Shown: positions 1 through 35,400 of the stretch, one piece after another
How positions within the stretch are numbered: the first letter of the stretch is position 1
How the letters are laid out: each line of letters begins with the position of its first letter
Assembly: GCA_002633005.1 (NCBI GenBank)
Contig: NMRA01000432.1
Location: forward strand, 290,674-354,673
Direction: 5' to 3'
Source of the DNA: Phoronis australis
Taxonomy: Eukaryota; Phoronida; Phoronidae
Length of the DNA stretch: 64,000 nt
Notes under the pieces: generated by a model
Database searches by the model: none
The model's input: the letters and a program-made list of their open reading frames with translations, nothing else
Told to the model about the DNA's origin: nothing
Program-made: the position numbers and the translations under genes

Positions 1-3000
1 GCCTCTTCGTCAATTTTTCTCCCTCTCCTTATTTGGTATGGCAAGACACAGACGCAGCACATTTCCTTATATGGAAAGTGTGACCTTTGACCTTCAAGCA
101 ACCGACTGAGCGCATGGAGATTAGAAACTCTGTGTTAACCACAGAGTTTTTCGTTTGCGTGTATTTCAAAAATTGTGAATATTGTGATTTTTTTGGAAAT
201 TTCCTTGCAGGGGGAAATGAATTGTTCTGTACAAGACGTTGCAAGATTGTACTTGTACTTTCATCAGGAATTGTTCGAAATATGTTTATGACGAGCTTTC
301 ACGTTCCATGCCTCTTTAACTTCCGTAGAATTTGGTTTTTGACTGTATACCAATCTTTCACTAATTAGGTCATGAGACCTTTCTTTTTTTAGGAAAATTT
401 AGCAAAACAAGATCAGCAACTTGACCAAATTTCATATCAAATAAATGAACAAGATAAAATCTCAAAAATATTGTTAGTTTTCTAAATTATTGTTTTTGTT
501 TGATGAAACTTTAATTTTTTTAAAATCATATAAGTTATATTTTTGGTAGCCTTTCGTGCAAAAGTGGAACATTTTAGAAACAAAACCTGATATACGGTAG
601 TTATGGAGACCAATGTGTAGAGCATAGTATATGAAAGTTTCTTGTGAATCCGATCTGCCATTTATGAGGTACGATGTTCCAAAGTTGACCAAAATTGGAC
701 ATTTACCAAAAGTCCTACGTAACCTTAAGACAGTTATTTCCCCTGTTATATACTACAAGACTCTGTGCATTGTTAGTATGGCAATTGACTTTCACTTGCT
801 TTTAGTCTTGGTCAAGTTATATTGTAAATATGCCATGTCCTGATTGTCAACAGTTCTTTCAGTGTCACAATGTAAATCTTGCAACTGTTATTACGCCTTT
901 AGTTTCCCCCCATACATGTTTATATATTTAGGATGTTTGATTTAAATTAAATCAGTCACAGCATAGATTATAGACAGTCTATGGTCACAGTGGTGATTTC
1001 CAGTGAGTGATGTTCTCAGTAAATGTTGCATAGTGATGTTGTTTTAGGAAACGGAACCTCATCTGACCATTGATTGTTTAAGCATTACCTTTGTGAGCAT
1101 AGGATTGCTGGATTAATCAAGTGCTACCAAGCAACATTTTAGAATTTTAAAGTTAAAGTACGTAGATCATAGTTTGTTGACAAACAGTAAGTGTAAGAAC
1201 TATATTTATTCTATTTGTGTAGTGGTTATTATCGGTCACACTCCGGTCTATAGGTTTGGATGTTGAACAACTCCGTTGTGGAATATTTTTGGTAATAAAT
1301 TAGCACAGATAGTATACAGCAATGCACATATATAACAAGCTGATTATTTGCTGATTAAAGGAAGTGTTTTTTCTTATGCTACCACATGCTGGGCCTTGTA
1401 TTATTATTTGTGATGAAGGGGATTGGCTCTTGATTAAACTGTATTTTACTTTTTCACTCCAGCTACAAAAGCAGTGCCAACAATGTTAAAATGCTTGTGC
1501 TTTAAAATTCAATTCCTGATGAACCTATTATTGCAAATCAAACCAGGTCTTTAGTGCAAAGCATTAGTCAGAGATGCCCTCTGTTATTTTGCACTGCCAT
1601 GATGTCCCAGAGTTAGGGTTTTGTGCTGAGAAAAATATAAAATCGCAAATTTTTGTCATTTTTGACCTTTTTTTTACTAACAACATGTGAGAAATGGAAA
1701 GTAGGTCTAGTTCTGTCGCATCAGGTTTATTTAACAAGTTGCACAAATCGATAAATCCTTTCTAAGGCTCCGTTGTTACTGAAATTTTTTGTTTGTGAAG
1801 TCTCATGCCTGAGATCGTGCTATAGTGTACATCCTTCAGAAAAGATCATTACTTTATGATATGGTGAGGAATATTGCCACTCCTATGTATTGTTCCCACC
1901 CTTACTGTGTTGTTTGTAACCTGGTTTGTAAGTTTTTTTGTATTTTTTCTCATCACTTTTAAGAAGTTCTTTTACTGTTCCTCTTAGAAATATTCAGCTT
2001 GTATCAGGATGAAAATTTGACCTAACTAAAAAGTTTTGGTTTGTTTTCAAAGAATTTAATTGTGCACTACTGGTTACTTTGTATTTTGACTCTGCTATGA
2101 AATATTCTGTTGCATAAATGAACTTTGTTAGTTTACTTAAATGAAATAGTTTTCATTCTCTCTGTGCCCATCTCTAATGCCTCGCTCACACAAAGTTGGT
2201 GCCGATCCGATGAGTTTGCTGCATGGTCATGTCTACTGACAGACGTTTACTTGAAGTGGTAGGTGGGAATCACCATCAAAAATCACCAATAGGCTACTGC
2301 TAGTGATCCCATGAAAAATGGCCCAATCATCATACTAGGCATCACCTGATGTTTGACGATGCCAATATTACAATTTGTTAATTATTTAAGTTTCATAAAC
2401 TGAGGCTACATTGGTTCCAGTTTGCCATTAAATTCACGAAACTGCAGCTTGGACCATGCACAAAATATTGTGACGACCGCAGAAGGAATACTGGTGAATA
2501 AAAAAATTGTATTTTTTCTTGGGCATTTCAAATTACTAGGGCCACCAGACTTCTAATAGGGGCCTCAAGAAACCTTGATCAAGTACTGGGCTACTGTACC
2601 CTGCCATCAATGTTCGCTGTGAGTTATATAATGCTGTTATTGTGTTCAGACATTGGTAGTTTGCTCACTTGGATTTTGTGCTTGTTCTAATCTATACTAT
2701 CAGTTGTGTAGTGAGCTTGCTTGCATATTGTATGTTTAGTTATGTGATGATGAAATAATACTTTTATTTGTGTAAACAATTGCGTGTTCATTCAGCATTA
2801 TACACTACCCTTCGCTACAGTCTGCTTTTCAGCCGGCAGCGCCATCCAATGTTTTTTGAAGCATTGTTGTGTGGCCTGCCACACCATCAATATGTCCCGC
2901 TTTCTGACATATGCGGCAAATTAACGCATAGTTTATTATTGTGCTTTTCCACACGGTTTACCCCTATTTCGCACCCATTAAAATGTAGCGTGTTTTGGGA

Positions 3001-3700
3001 TGGGGCAAAGCTTTGCCCATCTTGCAGTATGGCCTAGATGCAGATTTTCTGCTTGTTTTTCATTTTCAAATGTTGGGAACTTATGTACCTTTGTAGAACA
3101 ATAGTACAACGAGCGCAAAAATACTTAAAGGCATGTTGATTTATTCACAATATCTTCATGGGTGGTTCTGTTGAAGCTTGTTACTGTTTGAAAAATGGTC
3201 TGCCTGTGGAAAAATCTACACAACTGACTAAGCATTTTGATTGATTGATTGAGATTGACCACATTTCTTTAATTTATTTGACACAGATTGTGTTTATTTT
3301 GCCGCTGACGCACTGAAACCATCTTTAGCAAACTTGAACAAAAAATGTATCACATAGTGAGTTCATTCATATTGTACTTGTTCGAAAATAATGTATTTGG
3401 GTGTTAAAATGTGGTCACCAAAATATAACACCATGTTTCTTAATCCATTTGAAAGGCAATTCTCTGTTTTGAGCATTGATGACAGTTTGTTGTGACAGCC
3501 GGCAGGGGAACACGTACAGAAAACTTAGTTGACACAAAAACCGTCAGGGTACGCTTCGCTCTGTGGTTCTTTGTTGATTTCTAAAATAGGTCAAAAGACG
3601 CCTGTTGGAAAGTTTAATAACAAATATCGAAAGGAGATTAATTATCTGAGAGAAACTTTTTTGCCAACTTTTGCTTCATTCACCCCAATTACGGTATTTA
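1..3700. other. 5' flank of KAT2, no gene recognised
   Basis: I see no coding segment with family resemblance in this AT-rich stretch; the short open frames look like chance. It holds a small perfect inverted repeat at 125-149 (10-bp arms AAACTCTGTG/CACAGAGTTT around TTAAC) and one copy of a dispersed repeat at 558-718, listed separately. The KAT2 promoter probably lies in the last few hundred bases, but I could not identify a TATA box or a transcription start. An unseen non-coding first exon is possible. Confidence 0.5.
558..718 (+). repeat. Dispersed repeat family A, copy 1
   Basis: This segment resembles 41279-41413 in the same orientation. Both begin with GCAAAAGTGGAACATTTT, share a central part around AAGTTTC and GATGTTC, and end near AGTCCTAC. 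The copies differ at many positions, so they are old. I see no terminal repeats or coding capacity. It is probably a fragment of a longer interspersed element. Confidence 0.6.
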
Positions 3701-3821
3701 TGTCCACTACTTATGAATTTTGGGAATTAACAAACGTAAATCTTGCCATTTAAATGCAAGTGGTTGAATCTCTTGTTTGATGCCATCATCCTTATCCTTT
3801 CGAATTATAAACGTTTCCACA

Positions 3822-24564
<20,743 letters not shown>

Positions 24565-26458
24565 CTGTTATGTGCAATTTAAGCCATCAAGCTTCTGCCT
24601 ATATTAAACCATGGGATTGAGATGCATTCAGTAAAACCACTGTCTTGAAATTTTGGCAAGGTCATGCTAATTTAACACAAGATGCCGCAAGTAAGTTTAC
24701 AGTTGTACTACTAAATTCTAGCAAGATGGCCGCCTGTGTAATAATTGGACAGCTGCCTCGGAATGCTGAATCTGGGGAAAAAATCATGAGTAAACGCACA
24801 GAATATCCACAGTTGCTATTGTAGAAGCCAAGATTTTCTTCTGCATCTTGCGTTTTACTGGTTGTGCTGAACTTGTTCCTGCCTTCTGCTCCTGTTGTCC
24901 AGTGGGGCTAGTTTGTTGTTCAAGTCAGATAGTTGGACATATAGTAAACGTCAGATAGGTATGAGCCAGAGTTTTGTTTAAGCCAAAGTTCCGCTGTGCG
25001 ATTGTTCAAATTAATTCATTCAGCCCTTCATGTAAGTTTGATTTCACATTACTCTAATGAAATCACAGTCTGGTTGGATCCGACTTGCATGTATGCGAAT
25101 TTTACTGTTGGCACTTACTCTAGGCCCGTCTTAAAGAACTTGTGTCTGCATGTAGTGTTTGTTGTAGTTATGCCTGTGCTGCTTAATGTTGTTTGACGAG
25201 AGGGTTAACTTGTCATTTAGTTAAAAGTTGGCATACATGCATCTACATGATTGTATTAAATTATTGAAAGTGTCAGACTTGATACCATTTGGTATCTTAG
25301 GATATTGTCTTTAGAAAACAGTTTTTAATCATGGGCCTACTTCTGGCTAGCACCATTACATTTTATACACAGCAAGGACTGGAATAGTCTGTTCATTTTC
25401 CTAAATGAGACGGGCAGATTTGAAAACTTTTCTTCACGGAGAACCTATTAATCGACAATAGGGCTAGTTTAGCTAAGGCGTTTCATGCAGTGGAACCAAC
25501 CATGGGACCTGTTCACTTCAGACCACTGACATTTGTTGCTTCTGTTGTAGAGTAGACAGCACATTTAGCATATGAAACTGGACGTAATGATGTTGTAAAA
25601 CATCTGAAAAATGGACAGACATGTCATGTTTTATGTAATCTCATGGTAGCAGCACCAGGTGCCTTATTTGTTTTGCAGTTGGAAATGTTTATGGCTCCAT
25701 TAATCCCAAGTTCATTTTCATTTAAAGTTTAAATTAAAATTCTTTTTTTCTTTTTAAATGATAATCTAGACAATTTATAGTTGTCACGTGGTCGATTTTT
25801 ATTGTAATGGGTAAATTGTAATAACAATTTTGCAAACATTTATTAAGAATGAAAGGTATTTTAGAATATTGAAACATTACTGTGTTTTCATAAGTGCAGT
25901 TTTCCCAGCCTGTAATAAACAAATGTTTACATGTTTGTAAGTTGATGTTGAAGTAATTTTTAAGATTTGTTATAGGAAGACTTAAGGGTTGGAGAACAAT
26001 GGCTTAATGGGCTCCAGCAGTTTTACAGCCACTCTTCTTCCTTGAAGGATTTGTGTAAAACTGGTTCCCAAAATCCCCAACCCCTGTAAGTGACTATATC
26101 CCAACATTCCAAGCGTATGGTGGTGAATTAGCCAGGACAGGACAAGTGATTGTCTTAGAAAATCCATAAAAATAAAGACAGTCTATAAAAACAGAAATTG
26201 TAATTTGTACAACTATTGACATTTATATATCTACATATCACAGAGACTCCAATAGCCGGAAATAAGTGACATAATAGTACATGGTCAAAGAATTTTAAAA
26301 AGTGTTACAACTCTGTAATACCTGAACAATATTTACAGACAAACATTTCAGTGTACAAATAAATTATACAATCATTCAAATAGCCAACTCACAAACAAAA
26401 CATCCAATGCAACAAAACTGACTTGGCAGCCAATAATAGATATTTACACATCGAGAGA
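24565..26458. other. KAT2 3' UTR and convergent DLEC1 3' UTR
   Basis: No coding sequence is seen between the KAT2 stop (24564) and the DLEC1 stop (26459 on the minus strand). Both 3' UTRs must lie here because the genes are tail to tail. AATAAA is present on the + strand at 25914-25919. On the minus strand AATAAA is present at 25839-25844. If both are used, the two 3' ends would overlap slightly; transcript data would be needed to show that. Confidence 0.6.
25914..25919 (+). terminator. Candidate poly(A) signal for KAT2
   Basis: An AATAAA hexamer about 1.35 kb after the KAT2 stop codon, followed by T/G-rich sequence (ATGTTTACATGTTTGTAAGT). Distance and context are plausible for a long 3' UTR, but the hexamer alone is weak evidence. 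Confidence 0.35.
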
Positions 26459-29400
26459 TTAGATATTAACAAGGGCTTCATGCTTTTCATCATATGAACC
26501 TTGACCTTTGACATATAACCTTCGTGGTTCCTCTCCCAAAAGGCCTTTAATGATGAACACACACTCGTACATTTCACTGTCTCTGTAAGAGCAAGAAGAG
26601 TAGTTTGTAATGTATTAAGGATTTTCAACTCTACTTAAATCAACGGTCTATTGTCAATTTCTTCTACAGCCGTATTTGCCTGAAGTTGCCTAACAGAAAA
26701 AAAAACGCGATGCACAAAATTTCAGAAAGCTTTGAAATGCACAAAAATAATGCAAAATACTATGTTACTATGGCACCGTTAATCCGCTGTGAGTGCATTA
26801 ATGACGTTTTGAAAAAATATTAGTTACACAAAGTTTCTTCACTTAGTGATCTTTTATACTGCTGCCAATTAAAATGGGCCAAAAAAGCAAACAGCTGATG
26901 GAAAACAAAAAGCGAGCACGTCCAATGTCTGATGTTTTAGATGTAAGTCTACTGTTCTGTTCTTGAGTATATTATGATTCAGGGGTATGAGTTCAAGTCC
27001 AGGTTAACCCAAGATTTTGAGGTACAAACTAGAGTTCAAACTTGAGATTTCTAGTTTGGACTCAAACGTACAAGAAGTTTAATGAAAGGATTATCAAGTG
27101 AGAACTAATATTAGATATACCACAATATTAGCGTCGTATAATAATCTATATATATATCCATATGTGCAAATCATAATGTACACAAGAGGAGAGTAATAGG
27201 CAATCTTAAGTTTGTAGTAAAATAGAATTTAAAGAAAATGTTGAAAATAACTTGATGGAAGTTCTAGTTCGGAGATTAGAGCCTGGGTACTGGATAACAT
27301 TGAGTTACAATGAAAACTTGATGACTTACTTGGCAGTAAATGTGATGTTGAGTAGACACTTGCTGTTAGAGATGTGAGCAATGTGTCCATCAAGATGGCC
27401 TTTGTTGGGTGTAATCTTGAATGTTTCCGTGGAGCACGACTTGGAGTTAGACTCTGAAAATCAAAAAATGTCAAAAGTAAATTGTCAAGAGTAAATTGTC
27501 AAGAGTAAATCAAGCAAGATACAAATGCTGCAAGATTAGTTTACCCAGCTGTTTATTTAATCAGTCAGCAGCCCAGTTTGTGTTGATTTATGGCACAATT
27601 CCTTGAAGAGATATGCTGGCAAACAATGCCATTATTTTAAAGATACCAGTAAACTCCGACAGCCAAGATATTCCTTCACGTAACTCACACAGAGATCCAC
27701 AACAGTACATACCGTAAATGTTCGGGTTATCGCCCTGGGCGGTTAAATTGGCAATCGGGGGTGGGAGGTTAACCAGACATGGGCGCTTAAATGTGAAATT
27801 TCAAGAAATCCAGGGTGGGCGGTTAACTGAACATGGGCGCTTATTACGACAGACAACCGCCCTGGGCGGTTAATCTTACCTCGTGATCTAAGTCCCCACA
27901 CGACACACGTACTTGGAATGCGTAGCACTGTTCAAAGAGCTTTATCGTCACGTCAACAAATGACAGTAAAAACTTCATAACAGCGGATGATCCCAACAAA
28001 GGTTCTGTTGCCCTCAGATTAGTCATTCACAATTAAACTTAAAAAATTGCTGACAGAGTAATAGACCCGTGCTATCCAGCAGTCTTGTTAGTTTGTTAGA
28101 ACTGCAGAGCGCAGACGACCAGTGACCACGCGGCGCTCCACTTGGATTGCAAGCGGTGACACTGCAAAAGTGCGCATGTGCAAGCATCACGTGTTGCATC
28201 ATCTATATCTAAAAGTCGGGAGTCGCGTGTTTCCTAACGCTGGGCGCTAAATCTTCAATCTTAAAAAGTCGGGGATGGGCGCTTAACCAGGAGGTGGGCG
28301 CTTAACTGGAAATCTTCAAAATCGCAGAGGGGCGGTTAACCGAGCAGTGGGCGGTTAAATCGAAAATCCACCTAAAGTAGGGGCAGGGCGGTTAACTGAG
28401 CATGGGCATTAACCCGAACATTTACGGTACACTCAGTCTTTCAGACAAGTCGCATTTTTCCTTATTACTTAGAAAACTAATTTCTGGGCTCAACTCGACA
28501 TTCACTATATTTTCAAACACAGTGTGAACAAGCATTTTTTTATTTTGTTAACTAATCAAAATTATTAAAAAATTCACATTTCACATCCACAAGGTGTGGT
28601 GCTACTTAATACTTACCCACTTTTGAAAACCACAAGGTGGCTGAGGCTGAATAGTTGCTTAACATCAACTCCAGGTGTCTCTCCTGTCCCACTAAACAGA
28701 CGCCAAAGTCGATACTTTCCTTTGATAAATGGAATGCTGGAACAGCGAGGGTCGCGTGCAATGGCAGCCGCTGAAACACAAAGCTCGTGATTGTTGATGC
28801 AGAAACAAAGACAAATAAAAAGTCGGCTGGAAACCAATCAAAGCTTAATTGCAATGAAGTGTGAAAAGACTCATAACCCAGGATTTTAACAGCAATTTTA
28901 GGAATACGATGAGCGAGTCATGAGTGAGCAGTTTAAATGTTATTCTCATGCTTCCTTTTAAGAGTTGCATTTTGGGTTGTTACTTAAGCATGATTACCAT
29001 GGGATTACTAAGAAAGCATCAATGGGTAACAGCCATGACTCTTCACAAAAGGGTCTTTCTCAAGTCATAATAATGCTTTTCTACAACACTGCTCTCTTTA
29101 GGTATCTCCGTACTGGGTCTCTTGAAAATGATGTCTACAACAAGTTAACCACATCAGTTATGAACCTGAAAGTGCCTGAATTTAATGAGCATCGAATCAG
29201 TGGGAAGCTGCTAAAGAAGAGACATGATCCCAGTAAACCCTTGTCAAATCTGGCACAAAATGAACATGATTTAATTACACCCTAAACCTTCAGATACCTG
29301 CACTGAGCCGTTACTATAAACCATCTGCAGGTCTTTTCTGAAGTGGAGTTTGGTTTCTTTCTCCAGTCTTTCCTCTTCTACACCATCTTCATCTTGGTAA

Positions 29401-32400
29401 TCAAGCAAGTCAAGGCTGACACGGAATGCCACATGAATCTGGAAAAACGTTTTGACAAATTTGTCTATTTTGTGTATATGTTCTATATCCCACTATTTTG
29501 TGTATAATATCCCACTCTACTTTGGTGACAATTTCTGTAAAGCAGAATTGAAACAAACTTTGGACGCTAATTTTAGAATCTATAGTTCATCAATATTTCC
29601 AGACATCAAGTCAAACTCCCAAATTTGACTGTGATGTACGGCACAACTGAAAGATGATTTGTTTGCCTTTGATACATGACCCATCTCTAAGTTAATGCCT
29701 AAGGTGTTTGAGATGAGAAACACCAAACAACAGTGAATGCATAAAGCCAGACATGGGCTTTTAAAAACAAAATATTTGAAGACTGCCCAGTTAAGTTAAA
29801 GCACAAGGAACTGCATTCATGTCAGTCACTTGTGAAGGAAAAGGCAAATAAAACATATACAGAGTGTTTCATTGCCTTTTGGGGAGTCATGGCATCCACA
29901 GACCTCAACACTTTTAAAAACTAAAAGTTCTCAACTATCAAAACCAAACATAGGCATTTATGTAAAAGCAAACATTTTGAAATTGGGAGGGGTATGTACC
30001 CAAGCAAGGGTTTTAGCCCAGATTACTATGGAAAAAATCTGAACACAAAATCATAGTCTGAATGAGGATTCTGGATTTCCTGCAAGGCTGATCCAAACAT
30101 GACCAGCTCCACTGAGAGTTTTTAACAAGTAACAACCCCAGTTTAACTATGGCTACAGTGGAAGTTTAAAGTAAGCTAACAGTGGTGTTTGTTTCCTTGA
30201 TTGGTTGGCAGTTATCTGTTTCGAGAGACACTGCATATACGCTATCTGTTAGCCATTGGATGGATTGCAGTGTTGCCTGTGGATAAAACATCTGATGAGA
30301 GCAGCTTGTTCTATAGCACATGTCAAATGTGTATATTATTTGGACCTGATCAGAGCAGAGGCTGCCCTCCAACGCTTGTGTTCTTTAGTGCCCATTTTTA
30401 TTTACTTCTGTGCTCACTGGTTTTGATGCACAACTTGACAGTCGGCCTCTACCGGCTACAATCAGAGGCCACAGTTTCCCAATCTGCAACGGTGATGATT
30501 TTCGTCTTCAGATCATGCTTGCAAAATTCTTTATAATGAAGCACGCAGGCCTTCCTGCAGGTCTAGTTTCAGTGGCAAGCTCTCCATACAATATGTCTTT
30601 GGCATCCTACCATAGTCTATGTGCCTCACGTGGCCAATCCAAATGAGGCACTTATGGTTTCCTTGACTACAATACAAATATGCTAACAGAATGCTATTGG
30701 CCTATCTTCAAGTTTTACTAACCTGGAAGTTGTGATGTGGAGTGAGCGTTAAGTTATTGATCTCTTGCAAGGTGCCACTAATCTCATGCGTTCGAGGATC
30801 GATGTTGGTCAGGGCAAAAGGGGGTGGAGCAACAAGCTTGAAGTTAAGTGGTGTACCAGTATGATTGGACAAGTTGACACTGTTGATTTTAACTGTCTCC
30901 TCAAGCAGCTGAAATGTGGATAGTTTGCTAAATCATTGAAGAATTAATGTCAATTGGGCAGACAAATTTTAGAATTTTAATATATTACACAACAAACTAA
31001 GACTAAATTCTGAAATATTATTATACGTTTATTTCAGGATGGAACACAAGTTCATCAAAAACATGCATGCACTACATTAACTTCTATTATAAAACACATT
31101 CAAGTGAAAAATCCCATAGACATCACTCAATCAAGAATCTGTTCTATTTTGCCTAAAAATGCAATTCATTGTTAAATGTGCATCAAATCAAAAAGAAAAA
31201 GGTGTAGCAAACTGTATCATTAAGGAAGTTCAAAATCAAATACCAAAACCTACATTTCCTTTATACAAGAGGTCACTGAGTGCAGTTCTGTAGCGCATTC
31301 CATCATCTTCTGTGCATTCAATCATTAAACTAGACAAACAGAGACAGAGGTCATGTAAAATAAACAGATTCTCGACTTTGCACTGTATCTGCATGTATAT
31401 TACAAAACATAAAGACTGTTCATTTTTGAAATATATATCACCAGACTGCTGCATGCAATGTTACACTCAGACATTGTGTTGTATGTGAGTTCAAACATAT
31501 GAAAATCTGATGACCAAAAACCAATAAAAAACATCTGAAGATTGGTGTTATACAAAATTTCTATCAACAACAAAAACTGCCAACCACAACTTTTCAGAAT
31601 TATTCTTTTACTTACAGAGCTGGTTTAACATGAGCTGTGATATTGAGTCGGATGGGTTCAAGGTCGTAGTGTTGGGACCTGGACACTCTACCCTCAACTT
31701 GTGCATACTGCAAAAAGTTTTTGTAAAAGTCATTACATTCATAAAATTTTTGATATTTGTTGTAGGGTTCTTCATAAGAAAAACAAATTGAATTTACTTC
31801 CTATAAGCAATGTCATAAAACAACAAGTTGATATCATATTATGCATTAAATTACACACAGATTGCATTTCACCTTAGGGTCGTAGGCACATAACATAATT
31901 TGCAGGGTCTTCCATAAAATGGACAAGGGTATACTTTACATGTCATCAATGTGTAATGAGTATTCTCAACTATCAACTACCAACTGTTTCCTGGATGTTA
32001 GCTATATAGTATCATCATTAAACGGCCTTCATTAATAGAATAGCCAATTGTGAAAACAGACAAAGGAAATTCCTACCAATACACACACACTCATGCATAC
32101 ACCACAAACCAACTGAAGGTATTTCAAGATTACAGAATACAGGATTGTACACCGAATGGGAGACTTTCAAGTAGTAACAGGTAAGGGCAACTGATCAATG
32201 TGGGACCAATTTCATTTTTCTTTAAAAAACATAATGTCTAACCACATATATTGCCAATGGGTCTTTTCACCAAGTCAAAACGTTTCACTATACTACCCAC
32301 TGCGATGAAGAAGTACCTCCTTGGACCACCAGGGGGTGAAAACAATCACCAGTCTCACGTAATCAGCACCCATTGATTTCTAAAAGTCTCCCACAAGAAT

Positions 32401-35400
32401 TACTCTTAGAGTGCAAGACATGCGCAATAACACAGTCTGGGTCAACCTATGTTTGAATGCACTTTTTACCAAGGTATAGTTGATACTTCGAATCACAACA
32501 CCATTTAAAACTGTGAGGTTGTTTTTTACACAAATTCTATTAAACAATTTAAGTAATCCAAGTACCTCATCCTCCAGACTTAAATAGCCCAAAGCAAAAG
32601 ATGAGAACTCTTCACCAGAGGGATCATCTGAGTTGGTGGAAGGCATCAGACACACTGCTACACAAGTGAAACCTCTGGCTGGAACAACCTGCCAAAATGT
32701 TAATGAGATGAAATTTGATTAATATTGAAAATAAAACAAAATCAAATACAATGACCAGGACTTTTGATCATGAAATCTTAATCTACAGTCTTCAAAAGTA
32801 GTGCGACTTGATTCATCAATTTTAACAAAATAGCACTTTGAGTTTGATGAACTTTCATTCAAATATTTTAACTTTCAAGCTTTTTTAAATTGTGTTTCCC
32901 AGCTACTGCACAATTAAGTAAGACCACACAATCAAAATTAAAGCTTTCCAGACAAAAACTTCTGTCACTTAATTGCTAATTCTCCTAATGAATTTTGATA
33001 ACATTAAGTGCCAAATCTTATTCGAAAAATTACAGGGTTATTTTCTTCATGATAAAATTGTGCAAGGGTCAAGCTTTTTAGGATCATGAAAGTGAACTAA
33101 TGATAATGCCATAGTTTAACAGACTAACATGAGAAACTCGATAACAATAATAATAGTGTAACTGTAGATGGTATCATGAAAAACTCACTAACAATACTGC
33201 TGTACAATGTAATCAGACACTACTGTTTCCCTGTCATGACAGCTAAACCAGCCAACAGCAAAAATGACTTGTAATTACTATTATGAGGGCAAAATTAGAA
33301 TTGCAGAATGTATTATCCACCTCATAAACTTGTATGTTAATTCCTCTTCATTCTGAGTCACAAGGGAAAACCACACCTTGCAATGAATTTGGCTTCCACT
33401 GCGCCATCATCATAGGGCATTCTGGACAATTTTGAATACTTTTAGCGTGCACTGTGCATAATAATATCATGTGTATGGAGCACTATGCTAAGTTTGTACT
33501 CTTACCATCTGACTGGGAGTAAACCTGAAAGGCTTTTCTGCAGGCTGTCCGTCATGTGAACGTAGATTGATTGAAATGACCTTTGGCACGTCACAGGCTG
33601 TGACCTCTGGCACAGCTTCAAGGGCAGGGGTCCCCTGAAGGTCAGATGATGTTGGCTGTCGACTAGCTGCTACGGTATCCGGTGAGTCAGGGATAAAATC
33701 CGTGGGCAAACGATCTACAGGAGGGGGTTCTAGAAAAAAATCAGATAAAAAATATTAGTTAAAAACACTGTTACACAGTAAAATTTAATTATTAATCTTT
33801 TCTTTTTTATTTAGATGCAGAAAATCTCATTTTTGTTACTTTGCTAGCATGGTTTTAAGTTTTTAAAACTAATTTTGTAATATTTTAACCAATGTCTTGA
33901 TATCAAAGGAACCTACTTTTAGGAAATAAACAATGTCTATATCATGATCTCAATTTTATAAATACCGGAGGTTAAAAGTAGATGAAGAATGTGTTTCCAA
34001 GTTTTTAAAGAAAACAACACACAGACATTGCCTTCAAAATGACGTGTTTCTAAAACTCAATTTCAAAGTGATATCAAATATGTAAATTTTCAGTTAATAT
34101 ACTGACTTATTGTCGGTAGAATCTCATTTCCCTGAGCATCCTTCAGAGGAAACGGTGTGCCATAAGTGACAACAAAGTCAAGCAACTGTGGATCGTCTTG
34201 GACACAATTGAAGACCTGCCAGTCAATTCGAATGTCTGTAATAAACATCCATAACATACATTTATAATCCAGCAGCACCAAAACCTTATTAATGTCCGAC
34301 TGTAATGTAAACTTAACATAAAAAATCATCAAATAATTGTTAACTGTACAGAACTGGCTAAGCATGCACAGTTATACATTGTATAAGAAATTCATTACCA
34401 TCAACAGAATAATGATGTGATTAAAATAATGTTGAATCCCATTAGTTGATGAGCAGCTGTTTACGTCTTATGATACATTCTGAAAGTAGCAGGCAGAGGG
34501 AACTTTGAAACATTGTAAGTCAATTATGAGCTTCTACAGCCATTTTGTATCAAATGATATCAAATCAAACTCGCACGTCTATTTTCCTTTCATTGTTCAC
34601 TTGACACCAAGCAAGGGTGTATGCATTTCACATTTTTGATGTTGGGTCAACAAGTCAACAATTATTTTACTAGAGTTATATATCAAACCAATCACGTGCA
34701 CGATGGCTCTAGTCATCAGCACAAGCCAATCATTAGAATAATTCATACGAACCCCAACATCATGCATACCAACAAAACCAAAGTAACCCTTATGAAAAAG
34801 CTTCAGGAAATTCTAATCCCGAAAGCCAGTGAGAATCTCACTGGATTCCAGTTAGATTCCAGTGAGAATCTAACTAATTAAGATGCCATTTAAATTAGTG
34901 AGAAAAAAATTCTCACTCTGGTGAGAATACAGTGATATTCCAGTTAGAATTCAGTGAGAATCTAACTAATTTGTATGGCATTCCCACTCAGTCAGAATTT
35001 GTCTTACTGAAATTCTCACTCAATAGGAATGCTATGCAAATTAGTGAGAATTTGTGTTAATGAAATTCTCACTGAAAATCTCACTGGGTGAGAATTTTGA
35101 ACTTAGAAAATTTCGTGTGCCTTTTCAGCCACTGACTGAATAGAATCGAGATCAAACCTTTTTGGTAACCAAAACACTGCTTATTTTTGTGAGTTTATCT
35201 TGAACTTTGACTAAGGATACAATTTAATAATTGCTAATTGTGAAATATAGCAGACATAAAATAATAACTATAATGCCTTTGGTGAATCAGCAAAATACTG
35301 AAAACTCAGCTGTCAACATGCCCAGAATGAAGACATCTTGATCAGCCTAATACTGGTGCTTCATGCACTCTACTACATGTATGAAATGTACTAACCTTAA

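Noticed and set aside
2768-3037. 89-codon open frame upstream of KAT2 as a gene
   Set aside because: No family resemblance, no splice or promoter context; expected by chance in this length of sequence.
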